The notes: generated by a model from the sequence alone, not told the origin. Counted from the first letter of the stretch, positions 35,353 to 44,628 are shown. The stretch: 64,000 nucleotides of DNA from Corallococcus caeni (GCF_036245865.1 NZ_BTTW01000006.1:558001-622000); one strand, 5' to 3'. Numbers and translations are program-made.

Positions 35353-35868
35353 CTACGGCGCGGACGTCAGGCCGACGGTCCGCGTCTTGCCGTCCTTGTC
35401 CACCTCCAGCTTGAGGCGCGGGGTCCCCTGGGCGTCGTGGAGCACGATGCTCGCCACGCCGTCCACCACGCCCAGGGTGATGCGCTCCTTCCAGTCATGC
35501 CGGAAGGTGACGGTCGGCCTGTCCTTCTCCAGGCCCATGCACATGGCCTCGTAGCTCTCCTCGCTGTCGAAGCAGAGCCCGCGGAAGTCGATGGAGTCGA
35601 GCATCGCCAGCCCTCCAATCTCCTGCCCGGAGGGGCTCAGGAACTGGAGGCCGTAGGCGGTGACGGCGCGCTTGAGGCCCTGGGGGTCGGGCAGCGGCGC
35701 GCCGATGCGCACGCGCGCCTGGCCGTGCTCGTCGACGATATCCAGTCGCCGCACGGAGAGGGTGTCCACGGGGCGGGTCGCGGCGGGGGGGCCCGCGCAC
35801 GCGCCCAGGAACAGGCTCACGGAGGAGACGGCGGCCAACATGAAGGGACGGAAGAGGGCAGGGGTCAT
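35353..35868 (-). CDS. Lipoprotein of unknown function
   Basis: A 171-residue protein with a signal sequence ending in lipobox LGAC (Cys24). The mature part is beta-rich with repeating DEHGQARVRIGAPL / DAQGTPRLKLEVDKDGK units, a pattern of short strands separated by D-x-G turns seen in several myxobacterial surface proteins. Convergent with 34850 (5-bp gap between the stops). Role unknown. Confidence 0.7.
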   Translation of the reverse strand: MTPALFRPFMLAAVSSVSLFLGACAGPPAATRPVDTLSVRRLDIVDEHGQARVRIGAPLPDPQGLKRAVTAYGLQFLSPSGQEIGGLAMLDSIDFRGLCFDSEESYEAMCMGLEKDRPTVTFRHDWKERITLGVVDGVASIVLHDAQGTPRLKLEVDKDGKTRTVGLTSAP

Positions 35869-35951
35869 GGGGCGCGAAGCTAGACGCCGCTCCCGCCCCG
35901 GTCCCCCGGGGGATGCAATGCTTCCGTCATGGGGGCGTCATGGGTGGGGCG

Positions 35952-36920
35952 CTACGCGGGCAGCGTGCCCTGGCCGGTGGCCAGCGTGTTCATGAAGGAC
36001 TTCACCTTCTGCACGTAGGTGGCGTCGCCCGTGCCGGCGGGGATGGCGTCCGGGTTGCTCTTGTCCACGCCGTTGGGGCCGGAGTTGTAGGCGCGCAGGG
36101 CCAGCTCATCGCTGCCGAACTGCTCCTTCATGTCCTTCATGTAGAAGGCGCCCGCGAGGATGTTGGTCTCAGGGTCGGAGAGGTTCTTGCCCTGGAGCTC
36201 CGGGTGCTTCGCCTGCAGCTCCCCGTAGGTGTTGGGGTTGACCTGCATCAGGCCGGTGTCCGTCAGGCCGTTGCCGCCGTTGGTGGAGACGGCCTCCAGG
36301 TTGCCGCGCGACTCCTGCCAGATTTGCGCGGCCAGCATCTCCGCCGGCATGCCCGTCTTGGCGGAGGCGGACTCGATGGCGCCCCGGAACTTCTCCAGCC
36401 CCGCGGGCAGGTTGCCGCCCAGCTTCGAGCCTCCCGTGGACGACGCCTGCTGAGATGCCCCCGGCCCCACGACGCCGGTGTTGCCGTTGAGCGCCACGGG
36501 AGGACGCGACGAATCCGCGGGCGTGAAGCTGCTGTCGGAGAACGGCGGCGAACCCGAGCCGGACTTCCCACACTGCGCGCCCTGCGCACCGGAGGCGCCC
36601 TGCGCACCGGAGACCCCCTGCGCACCGGAGACCCCCTGCGCGCCGCCCGCCGCCTGCGCCACCAGCTGGACGATGGAGCTCAGCGCCGACAGCGTGTCCT
36701 GCAGCAGCTTGCCCAGCTCCGCGTTCTTGCTGGAGCCGACGTCGAAGCCGTCCTGCTGGAGCCTCTCCATGCCCGGGGTGCGCCGCTTCATGCCCATGGG
36801 CCCGGAGGCGAGCCCTTCCACACCACCGCCCTGGAGGTTGGCGGGACGGGAGGAGGCGGCATCCTGCACCGGCATGCGGGACACGGGAGCGGAGGCGCTG
36901 CGGAGGGGCGAGAGGGCCAT
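35952..36920 (-). CDS. Lytic transglycosylase (SLT domain)
   Basis: A 322-residue protein. Residues ~1-205 are low complexity, including a Gly-Ala-Gln-Gly repeat around 95-120. Residues ~210-322 form a lysozyme-like SLT domain with catalytic Glu in QIWQESRGN, DTGLMQVNP and LRAYNSGPNGV. It cleaves peptidoglycan glycan strands to anhydromuropeptides. There is no classical signal peptide, so it may be a secretion-system- or flagellar-type transglycosylase, or be exported another way. I chose the ATG at 36920; upstream in-frame codons lack conservation and a ribosome site. Confidence 0.85.
   Translation of the reverse strand: MALSPLRSASAPVSRMPVQDAASSRPANLQGGGVEGLASGPMGMKRRTPGMERLQQDGFDVGSSKNAELGKLLQDTLSALSSIVQLVAQAAGGAQGVSGAQGVSGAQGASGAQGAQCGKSGSGSPPFSDSSFTPADSSRPPVALNGNTGVVGPGASQQASSTGGSKLGGNLPAGLEKFRGAIESASAKTGMPAEMLAAQIWQESRGNLEAVSTNGGNGLTDTGLMQVNPNTYGELQAKHPELQGKNLSDPETNILAGAFYMKDMKEQFGSDELALRAYNSGPNGVDKSNPDAIPAGTGDATYVQKVKSFMNTLATGQGTLPA
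36581..36634 (-). repeat. 18-bp in-gene tandem repeat (GAQGVS)
   Basis: Three consecutive 18-bp units inside the transglycosylase gene encode GAQGxS on the minus strand; the last two are nearly identical. Being in frame, copy number can change without a frameshift. Confidence 0.75.
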
Positions 36921-37101
36921 GGTGGGGGTTCCTCGAAAGGGATGGGGTTTCCGGTGAAGCGACACGGGACCCCATAGCAGCGGCTGTGCCAGCCCCCGCG
37001 AGCCGGGCTCACGCGGGCAACCCACGGATTTCACGGGCAGGCGCCGGTGGCCACGGGGGGCACGTCTGGTGACTGCTGTCACCGGCCGGTGCCCACCGTC
37101 A

Positions 37102-38676
37102 TCATCCGGGCCCGCGGCTCCGGGGAAGGCGCACGGTGAACGTGGTGCCCTCGTTGAGGGTGGAGGTGACGTCGACGGTGCCGCCGTGGGCCTCCACCAG
37201 CTGCTTCACGATGTAGAGCCCCAGGCCCACGCTGCGGCCGGTGGAGTCCACCTCCGAGGTCGCGCGCTGGAGGGGCTCGAAGATGCCCGGCAGCTTTTCG
37301 GGAGGGATGGGCGGGCCCGGGTTGTGGACGGACAGGCACACCCATTCTCCCTCGCCCCGGGTCGTCACCTGCACCGGGCTGGACTCAGGGCTGTACTTGA
37401 GGGCGTTCGTCACCAGGTTCTGCACCACCTGCGCGAGCCGCTCGGGGTCCCAGTGTCCGTTCGCGTCGCCCCGCTCCTGCACCCGCACGGTCCGGCCGGG
37501 GTGGGCCGCGTCCACCTGGTCCAGGACCTGCCGCGCCACCTGGTGCAGGTCGGCGGCGCGGGGCGCGATGGGGATGCCTCCGCCCAGCCGCGCCCGGGTG
37601 AAGTCCAGCAGGTCCCCGACGAGGTGGGCCGCGCGGTGGACGGCGGCCTGGATGCGCAGCACGGACTGGGCGCTGCGCGCATCGAGCTCCTCGCGGCGGG
37701 CCATGGCGCTCACCGTCAGGTGGATGGCGTTGAGCGGGGTGCGCAGGTCATGACTGACGATGCCGATGAGCTGCTGTTCGAAGTCGACGCGGTCCTGGAG
37801 CTGCCGGGTCAGGGCCTCCGCGCGCTGGTGCGCCCTCACTGCGTCCGTGACGTCCCAGGCCACCCCCATGAAGCCCTCGACGGTGCCATCCAGGGCCCGC
37901 ATGGGCACGTGCGTGAAGTTGAAGTAGCGCTCCACCTGCTCGCCCGTGTCCCGGCGGGTGAACTGGAAGCGCTCCTCGGTGAAGACGCGGGACTGCCCCT
38001 GCTGGAAGACGGGGTCACAGGCGCTCGCGATGACGTCCGGCCCCAGCTCCTCCGGGAGCACCTCGATGAAGGGCCTGCCCAGCACCTCCTCGCGCTCCCG
38101 CTCCCAGAAGCGGCGCTGGATGGGGTTGGCGTATTGGATGACGTGGCGGGGGCCCTGGAAGATGGCGATGCCCACCGGAGCCTGTTCGAAGATGGCGTAG
38201 AGCTTCAGGCGCTCGGCCTCCGCTTCGGCGTGGGCGGCCCGCTCGCGGGCAAGCAGGACCGCCCGCTCCTCCTCCGCCTGCTTGCGCTCGGTGATGTCCT
38301 GCGTGACCTTCACGAACCCGCAGGGGTGACCCGTGTCGTCGCGCAGCAGCCACAGGTCCACCTCGGCGATGAAGAGGCTCCCGTCCTTGCGCAGCCGGGG
38401 CTCCTCACCCCGGAAGTGTCCCGTCTGGAAGGCCTCCCGCAGCTCCGCTTCCGGACACCCCTGCTGGCGGGAGTCCTCGGGGAAGAGCATGCGGAAGTGC
38501 TGTCCCAGGACCTCGTCGGCTCGCCAGCCCTTGATGTGCTCGGCGCCCGGGTTCCAGCTGATGATGTACCCCTGGAGGTCGATGCCGAAGATGGCGCGGT
38601 CCTTCGCGCTCTGGACGAGGAAGCGGAAGAGCACATCGGTGTTCTGCCCGGCGTGGGTGCACTCCTTGCGTGCCAC
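37102..38676 (-). CDS. PAS-PAS sensor histidine kinase
   Basis: This 524-residue cytoplasmic kinase has PAS 1 at ~15-130 (GYIISWNPGAEHIKGW, ending DITERKQAEEE), PAS 2 at ~155-285 (FEQAPVGIAIFQG, ending WDVTDAVRAH), HisKA with SHDLRTPLNAIH, and HATPase with NLVTNALKYSP and GLGLYIVKQLVEAHGG. No membrane helix. It is an orphan: no response regulator is adjacent. Ligand unknown. Confidence 0.93.
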   Translation of the reverse strand: MARKECTHAGQNTDVLFRFLVQSAKDRAIFGIDLQGYIISWNPGAEHIKGWRADEVLGQHFRMLFPEDSRQQGCPEAELREAFQTGHFRGEEPRLRKDGSLFIAEVDLWLLRDDTGHPCGFVKVTQDITERKQAEEERAVLLARERAAHAEAEAERLKLYAIFEQAPVGIAIFQGPRHVIQYANPIQRRFWEREREEVLGRPFIEVLPEELGPDVIASACDPVFQQGQSRVFTEERFQFTRRDTGEQVERYFNFTHVPMRALDGTVEGFMGVAWDVTDAVRAHQRAEALTRQLQDRVDFEQQLIGIVSHDLRTPLNAIHLTVSAMARREELDARSAQSVLRIQAAVHRAAHLVGDLLDFTRARLGGGIPIAPRAADLHQVARQVLDQVDAAHPGRTVRVQERGDANGHWDPERLAQVVQNLVTNALKYSPESSPVQVTTRGEGEWVCLSVHNPGPPIPPEKLPGIFEPLQRATSEVDSTGRSVGLGLYIVKQLVEAHGGTVDVTSTLNEGTTFTVRLPRSRGPG

Positions 38677-38950
38677 GGTCCCTCCAGGTCGTGAAACACG
38701 CGGGCCGCGAACCGCCGTTCCGCGCGTTTCCGGGAGCGGCCGCGCCGGGCCCCGTCCGGCCGGGCGCCCTCAGGGCTTCGGGCGGGCAGGCTGGTGCGGC
38801 ACTTCAAGGCGGTCCTCCCCGACTGCTTGCGCCGCTGGCTCGTGCACCCGCGTCCCCATGACGCGCCGGAGGGACGTGGCGGCCTTCAAGGGCTGGGGGC
38901 TCGACGAGGCCCGTGCAACGGTGCCGTGAAGCACCACGACGCTCGGAGCG

Positions 38951-39907
38951 ATGCCGGGGCACGAACTGTTAGCCTTCACGGCCATGGGCAAGCCCCGGAC
39001 GGAGCGGTTTGGCAGGTTCGAGCTGCGGGAGCGGGTGTGGGTGAGCGGCCTGTCCACGCTGCATCGGGCGGTCGACACGGAGGCGCTCGCTGGCAGCAGG
39101 TCCGTGGTCCTCAAGCGGCTGTTGCCCGAACTCCCGAAGGACCCTGCGATCGCCGAGGAGTTCCTCGACCTCGCCTCCCTGTCGGCATGCCTCCAGCACG
39201 ACAACGTCGTGCGGGTCCTGAACTTCGGTGAGGTCGAGGGCGAGCCCTTCCTGGTCCGGGAGTGGGTGGAGGGGCAGGATCTGGGCCGCGTGCGGAGCCT
39301 GTCCCGGCGGCGGGGCATGCCGACGTTGCCCGAACCCATCGCCGTGAGCATCGGCATCGACATCTGCAAGGGATTGCATCCCGCGCACCAGCAGGTGGGT
39401 CTGCTGCACGGAGAGCTGGTCTCCTCGAACGTGCTGATGGGCCACGGCGGGGAGGTGAAGGTCCTCGAGTTCGGCTTCAACCGGTGGGGGCAGCGCAAGG
39501 CGTGGGCGAGCGCGAACATCTTCGGCGGCAAGCTGAAGTACTTCGCTCCGGAGCAGCTGCTGCGCGAGCCAGTGGATGGCCGCGCCGACCTCTACGTCCT
39601 GGGCCTGCTGCTCTACGAGCTGCTGTGCGGGACGCTGCCCATGAAGGGCGACCACGAGGCGCTGATCTTCACGGAGGTGCTGGAGGGGCGGCTGGTCCCC
39701 GCCTGGCAGTACAACCCCACGCTGGATGCGGACCTCGTGCGAATCCTCGAACGCGCGCTGGCGAGGTCCGCGGGCGACCGCTACCCGTCCGCCGAGGCGA
39801 TGGGCCAGGCGATGGGGGACTGGATGAAGGTCCATGCACCCGCGTTCAGCACGGACACGCGGAGGCAGTGGATGGCCACGCTCTACCCGCCCGAGCCGTC
39901 CAGGTGA
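38951..39907 (+). CDS. Ser/Thr kinase-fold protein, probable pseudokinase
   Basis: This 318-residue protein has the complete kinase fold. The subdomain II lysine is present (Lys55 in SVVLKRLLPE), but the glycine loop is not recognisable. The catalytic HRD motif is HGE (153-155), with Asn160 retained, and the metal-binding DFG is EFG (173-175). APEQL follows in the activation segment. Two Asp-to-Glu changes at both catalytic acids argue for an inactive or ATP-binding-only scaffold. It lacks the C-terminal membrane helix of many myxobacterial kinases. An alternative ATG is at 38984. Confidence 0.75.
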   Translation: MPGHELLAFTAMGKPRTERFGRFELRERVWVSGLSTLHRAVDTEALAGSRSVVLKRLLPELPKDPAIAEEFLDLASLSACLQHDNVVRVLNFGEVEGEPFLVREWVEGQDLGRVRSLSRRRGMPTLPEPIAVSIGIDICKGLHPAHQQVGLLHGELVSSNVLMGHGGEVKVLEFGFNRWGQRKAWASANIFGGKLKYFAPEQLLREPVDGRADLYVLGLLLYELLCGTLPMKGDHEALIFTEVLEGRLVPAWQYNPTLDADLVRILERALARSAGDRYPSAEAMGQAMGDWMKVHAPAFSTDTRRQWMATLYPPEPSR

Positions 39908-39947
39908 TGGGTGGGTGGCCTAACGAGGGCTCCAAGCGATTTGGGAC

Positions 39948-42900
39948 CTATGCGACCGCCGCCGCGAAGGACGCAAATAGGTCGCCTGGCAGCGCATGCT
40001 CGAGCTTCCAGGTGACGGCCATTGGCAGCTCCCCTTCGTGCTTCACGTAGGTTGCAGGGCCAAGAAAGTAGAGCGCACGGTCGTCGCTGCGCTGCCGCGC
40101 GAAGAGCATGACGCTGGAGCCCTGCCGAACGTGGCGTTGGTAGCGCAGTCCCACTTCGCTGTCGGCCCGGGTGGTTGACTGACTCTCCCAATGGATGAGT
40201 TCCCGATTGATGGCGTAGTCGCGATAGCGAGTCGTCGGAGAGAAGTGCCCGCTTGTCTTGTCGAGCGTGAACGCGAGCAGGTCTGCCCTTGCCTCTTTTG
40301 CCCAGAGGACGCCGGCCTGCCACGGAGCCGCCTTCACCCCATCCCCAATATCGAATGCCGCCAGAATCTCGATGCGAGTGTAGCGCGCATGCACAGCCAA
40401 CGGCACGTCAGGATGACTCGCTAGTGGCGAGGGCAGGTGTGAGATTCGTTCCCCGAGGACGTTGAGGAGTTCGATGATTTCCTTGCGAACTTGGGGATGG
40501 CTCCAAATGAGGGCGCACCCCTCCTCAAGAGTGGAAGACTTGTTCGCCGCTTTGTCGACAACCGATGCGACCAGCATCCGAAGCAAGCGCCGATCTACCT
40601 GCGAGAGCGCCCCGAGACTGGGTGCGGCGTCCGAGGCAAGCAGCCGGCGGTAACCATCAATTCGCGCTTCATCATCGATATGAAGGAGCCGGCCGCAGGC
40701 TCGGCGTAGAGAGGGCTCATGAGGGCCAGCCGGTCGCATTGTAAGCCCGGCGTCTTGGCACAGATCCGACCAGCTCTTGCTCGCTGTGTAGATGTCTTCG
40801 AGCTCAAGGCCGCTCTCTGCGAGGAAGCCAGTGAGCGACACGTCGTTCGCAGTCTTGGCGTACCCGCGCAGTTCTTCCACCTTTCCGCTCCAGCGAGAGG
40901 GAACTGCGCTGCGGATGCTTGCCAGCACGATCTCACTCGCAACGCGATCAAACTCCATGTGGCAGCCCGCGGGGAGGAACGGAAAGCCCTGCTCCAACTG
41001 CCTGGCTACTTCGGCACGGGTTCCGCCTAACAATGCCCGGAGGCGACGGTCGAACCGAAACTCGGAATGTTGGTGGCCAACGAAGTCGAGGACGGTGCAT
41101 ACCGACTTGTTCGGATGACGGCGAAGTCCGCGGCCCAACTGCTGAAGGAAAAGCGTGGGACTGTCCGTGGGCCTCAGCATCAAGAGGGTATCGACGGCGG
41201 GCACGTCGACGCCCTCGTTAAAAAGGTCGACGGAGAACACAACGTTCACGCGCCGCTGCGCCAGGTCCCGAAGCGCCTGACGTCGCTCGTCATCAGGGGT
41301 GTCAGACCAGATCGCGGTGGCTCGAACGCCAGCGGCGCTGAAGGACCGCGCCATAAAGCGAGCGTGCTCGACACTGACGCAGAAGCCGAGGGCTCTCATT
41401 TGGGAGAGGTCTTCCGCACGGCGTTCGACCTCTTTCAAGACGAGCCGTACCCATGCGTCATTGTTCGTGAACAGGTTCGAGAGGCTCTCGACGTCGTACC
41501 CGCGTCCGCGGCGCCATGGGATTTCGCGCAGGTCGATTCCGTCGTGAATGGCGTAGTACGCGAAGGGAACGAGTCGATGCTGATCGATGGCATCCCAGAG
41601 CCTCAGCTCTGCCGCAATCCGGCCATCAAACCAATCGAGCACGGGCATGCCGTCGCTCCGCTCAGGGGTGGCGGTCAGCCCGAGCAGTTCCACAGGGCGC
41701 AGGTGCTCAAGGAGGTTTTGATAGGTTGGAGCGGCGGCGTGGTGGAACTCGTCAACGATGACAATGTCGAAGTGAGCCGCATCCAGATGCTTGAGGCCCG
41801 TTGCATTCAAGCTTTGGACTGAAGCGAAGACCTGCTCGAAGTGCTGGGGGCGCTCCCCGCCAACCCACAGCTCGCCGAAGGCATGGTCGCGCAGTGCATG
41901 GCGGAAGGTCGCGCGGGTCTGCGTGAGAATTTCTTCTCGGTGGGCAACGAAGAGGAGTCGTGCGCGCGGGAGTGCCTCGCGCAGGCGCGCGTAGTCGAGC
42001 GCTGCCATGACGGTCTTGCCTGTACCTGTCGCGGAGACGAGCAGGTTCCGGTGATACCCGCGCTGCCGCGACAAGGCGATTTGTTCGAGCAGTCGCTCCT
42101 GAAACGGCTCAGGACGCAGCTCGATGGGACTCATTTCGAGCTGAGAAGTGCGGTCATCTGCGCTTGCCATGCGAGCCAGGAACTGCTCGCGGTCGTAGGG
42201 AACGAAGTCGCCGCTGTTCCAGTAGCTCTCGAAGACGGCTGCGACTTTGTCGACAACGCTCGGATTGCGCGCCCGCGACGCACGGACATTCCATTCAAGA
42301 CCGGTGACCTGCGCAGAGCGGGTCAAATTGGATGACCCGATGTAGGCGGTTGAGAAGCCGGACCGACGGTGAAAGAGCCAGGCTTTCGCATGGAGTCGAG
42401 TGCCGGACTGGTCGTAGGACACCCGCACTTCAGCGCCAATCTCCCGGAGCGCCTCGAGCGCTCGTGCCTCCGTCGAGCCGGTATAGGTGGTCGTCAACAC
42501 GCGGAGGCGCCGGCCCGCATGACAATGCGCACGGAGGGCTTCCAACATAGGCGCAATCCCGCTGCGCCGGATGAAAGCCATGACGACGTCAATCTGATCC
42601 GCTGAGTGGATCTCCGTGAGCACTTGATTGCCGACGCGAGGCTCTCCGGGGGCGTTCGTCAGCAGCGTCGTGTCAAGAAGTGGAATGAGCGGCTCAGAGA
42701 GCGTCTCAGGGCTTCCATCCGGAAGCTTTCCTAGAACGCTGCGGAGCATGCTACCGGGTTCCACCGGACGCTCACTCGTGAGAGCACTCGCTTCTGTGGC
42801 GTCGACAACGAGTTCAACGACCTTGCGCGCGAGAGCTGTGCCGATGGCAACGCGTTCTTCCCTGTCGAGCGAAGCAATGGCGCGTTCAATGACGCGAGCC

Positions 42901-43043
42901 AGGTGAAGGCCGATGCGGTCTGCCGCTTCTGCTTCATGCAGCCCTGAACGGTGAGCCTCCAGTCGAGGGTCTAACGCGACGAGCTGGCTTTCGAGCGCTT
43001 CGGTGAGCAGGGTTTCGTAGAGACCGCGTTCGTTCTGCGACAT
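39948..43043 (-). CDS. PLD nuclease-SF2 helicase protein (DUF3427 type)
   Basis: A 1031-residue protein. A PLD-like domain (residues ~130-265) contains HAKAWLFHRRSG and GSSNLTRSA. A DEAD/DEAH-type SF2 helicase follows (SATGTGKTV, DEFHHA, GLTATPER, then QQLGRGLRRHP with motif VI). The C-terminal ~330 residues have the layout of DUF3427. This architecture recurs in defence islands. The gene is visibly less GC-rich than its neighbours, with more A/T-ending codons, indicating recent transfer. It lies 61 bp downstream of the retron-type RT on the same strand. Confidence 0.85.
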   Translation of the reverse strand: MSQNERGLYETLLTEALESQLVALDPRLEAHRSGLHEAEAADRIGLHLARVIERAIASLDREERVAIGTALARKVVELVVDATEASALTSERPVEPGSMLRSVLGKLPDGSPETLSEPLIPLLDTTLLTNAPGEPRVGNQVLTEIHSADQIDVVMAFIRRSGIAPMLEALRAHCHAGRRLRVLTTTYTGSTEARALEALREIGAEVRVSYDQSGTRLHAKAWLFHRRSGFSTAYIGSSNLTRSAQVTGLEWNVRASRARNPSVVDKVAAVFESYWNSGDFVPYDREQFLARMASADDRTSQLEMSPIELRPEPFQERLLEQIALSRQRGYHRNLLVSATGTGKTVMAALDYARLREALPRARLLFVAHREEILTQTRATFRHALRDHAFGELWVGGERPQHFEQVFASVQSLNATGLKHLDAAHFDIVIVDEFHHAAAPTYQNLLEHLRPVELLGLTATPERSDGMPVLDWFDGRIAAELRLWDAIDQHRLVPFAYYAIHDGIDLREIPWRRGRGYDVESLSNLFTNNDAWVRLVLKEVERRAEDLSQMRALGFCVSVEHARFMARSFSAAGVRATAIWSDTPDDERRQALRDLAQRRVNVVFSVDLFNEGVDVPAVDTLLMLRPTDSPTLFLQQLGRGLRRHPNKSVCTVLDFVGHQHSEFRFDRRLRALLGGTRAEVARQLEQGFPFLPAGCHMEFDRVASEIVLASIRSAVPSRWSGKVEELRGYAKTANDVSLTGFLAESGLELEDIYTASKSWSDLCQDAGLTMRPAGPHEPSLRRACGRLLHIDDEARIDGYRRLLASDAAPSLGALSQVDRRLLRMLVASVVDKAANKSSTLEEGCALIWSHPQVRKEIIELLNVLGERISHLPSPLASHPDVPLAVHARYTRIEILAAFDIGDGVKAAPWQAGVLWAKEARADLLAFTLDKTSGHFSPTTRYRDYAINRELIHWESQSTTRADSEVGLRYQRHVRQGSSVMLFARQRSDDRALYFLGPATYVKHEGELPMAVTWKLEHALPGDLFASFAAAVA

Positions 43044-43104
43044 CCGTTGATTCTACCGCACGATGCGCTTGGTCCCGCTCTTGTTGTGGCGGTTAACCAG
43101 GCTT

Positions 43105-44433
43105 TCAATCCCACACGATCTGGTCGAAGAGCGCGCGCAGCCGGGCGCCTCGGGCGGGGTGCAGGTGCGTCACCCAGGCAATCCTTCCGAGCAGGTGCGC
43201 GCGGAAGTCGGGATGGCCGTGGGTGTTCTGGCTTGCCGGCCCCCGGGTGCGGCACAGGTGCAGGATGGCTTTCAGCCGGTCATGGTCCGTGCGGCGGAGG
43301 GTGGGGTGTTCATTCACCACCACGCCCGCGAGCCACTGCTGGTGGCCCTGGAACATCACCCGCGTCTTCTCCTCGCGCACGGTGAAGCCCTCGTCGCGCA
43401 CGATGCGGCGCACGCACTGGAGCAGGCGCCGGGCGCTCCTGCCCAGGGCTTCGCCTCCCGAGAACGCCAGGTCATCCGCGTAGCGCGTGTAACGCGCGCC
43501 CAGCGCCCTGGCGAGCGCGGAGAGCCGGACGTCGAGCCGGTACGCGGCGAGATTGGCGAGCGCGGGCGACGTTGGCGCTCCCTGCGGCAGGTGACGCGAC
43601 TCCAGCCTCCGCGCCAGCCGCCAGCGCGTGTCCACCTCTCGGGCGCTGCCTGCCCTCCGGGCCTTGGCGACCACCGCCCCGGGCGTCCGGTTCGTGCAGA
43701 GCCCCGCGAGCGCCCCCGCCACTCCATCCGGATACCCGGCGGCGCGGAACACGCCCCAGACCCTGGGCGGCCGCACGGAGAGGAAGAAGTCCTCCAGGTC
43801 CAGCCGCACGACGACGCTCTGCCCGGTATGCGGTTCCACGAAGCCGCGGATCCCCCGGCCCCGGACAAACCCGTGCGCCGCTTCGTGCGGGGGAATCAGG
43901 TCCAGGATGCCGTGAAGCACCTTGCGCTGAAGCCTCGCGAGCGCTTCGCCGGGCTGCTCCAAAAGCCGCTCACCGCCGCTGCGTTTGGGAATCCACGTGT
44001 AGCGATAGCGCCGCCATCGCCCTGGCGAAGTCGTGTGCTCCAGGCCCGCCCCGTCCGCGAGCCAGTCCAGCTGGGCGCCCGTCAGCTTCAACCAGTCCGC
44101 GAGGTCCGCCTGGGTGGGCAGGGCTGGAACGGGCCACGGTTGGCGCCCCATCTGCGGGGCCGCTGAAATCCAGCGCGACAGCCGCACCGGCGCCGTGGGA
44201 TTCGCGCAGGCCTGCCTGAACGCAGGCCGTGTCGCGAGCAGCTCCGCGAGCAGCTCCAGCCGGTCGTGCGGTGGCCGGGGAAAGAACCTCAGCGTGCTCC
44301 TCGCGAGCGACACGAGCCACGGAAACCGGCCGCCCACGACCTCGGCCCCGTTCGCGACCAGTCCGGACACCTTCCAGGGGGCCGCGAGGAAGGCGGACGC
44401 GAGCGCCCTCGCCACCACGTTCCGGTCGCTCAT
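43105..44433 (-). CDS. Retron-type reverse transcriptase
   Basis: A 442-residue RT. A ~130-residue N-terminal extension precedes the RT domain, as in myxobacterial retrons. Motifs: HGFVRG (187-192), RLDLEDFF (210-217), LPQGAPTSP (282-290), catalytic YADD (318-321), and a VVVNEHPTLRR segment (371-381) typical of retron RTs. I chose the ATG at 44433 because GGAGG lies 8 bp upstream and because longer starts (44451, 44469) fall inside the proposed a2 repeat of the msr-msd RNA. The RT would copy msd into msDNA primed from a branch guanosine. RT GC content resembles the host, unlike the helicase downstream. Confidence 0.88.
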   Translation of the reverse strand: MSDRNVVARALASAFLAAPWKVSGLVANGAEVVGGRFPWLVSLARSTLRFFPRPPHDRLELLAELLATRPAFRQACANPTAPVRLSRWISAAPQMGRQPWPVPALPTQADLADWLKLTGAQLDWLADGAGLEHTTSPGRWRRYRYTWIPKRSGGERLLEQPGEALARLQRKVLHGILDLIPPHEAAHGFVRGRGIRGFVEPHTGQSVVVRLDLEDFFLSVRPPRVWGVFRAAGYPDGVAGALAGLCTNRTPGAVVAKARRAGSAREVDTRWRLARRLESRHLPQGAPTSPALANLAAYRLDVRLSALARALGARYTRYADDLAFSGGEALGRSARRLLQCVRRIVRDEGFTVREEKTRVMFQGHQQWLAGVVVNEHPTLRRTDHDRLKAILHLCRTRGPASQNTHGHPDFRAHLLGRIAWVTHLHPARGARLRALFDQIVWD

Positions 44434-44445
44434 GCGCCACGCCTC

Positions 44446-44628
44446 CGCCATGCGGCGGCCCGGTCCCACCTGTCCCGTCTGGCGTGGCCAGCGTCGCGGC
44501 TTGCCGCGAGGTCGGCCATGCGTGGGGAAGTGCTCCTTGAGATGATTCCCCGGGGGTACCCCGGAGAGGCAGGGGACCGTGTCTCCACGGACCGTCTACC
44601 CGCTGGGTTTCCAGACCGCCGCATGACG
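44446..44628 (-). ncRNA. Candidate retron msr-msd RNA
   Basis: The ends pair: 44628-44611 (a1) with 44463-44446 (a2) over 18 nt, 15 Watson-Crick and three G-U pairs. Inside lie an AGC (candidate branch site) 6 nt after a1, small hairpins at 44590-44577 and 44564-44550 (msr-like), and a long imperfect hairpin. That hairpin's base pairs CCCAC (about 44526-44522) with GTGGG (about 44469-44465), and its tip is a perfect 7-bp stem at 44509-44494 (msd-like). The msd would be roughly 60-65 nt. The RT start follows at 44433. The element fills a gap otherwise empty of genes. Confidence 0.7.

Noticed and set aside
38677-38950. Coding remnant in the gap between the PAS kinase and the pseudokinase
   Set aside because: Open frames exist (such as from 38794) but no domain, start signal or conservation was recognisable; probably promoter region for both genes.
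44433-44469. Longer RT start at GTG 44469 or ATG 44451
   Set aside because: Both lie in the proposed a2 repeat, have no ribosome site, and the ATG at 44433 has GGAGG at good distance.
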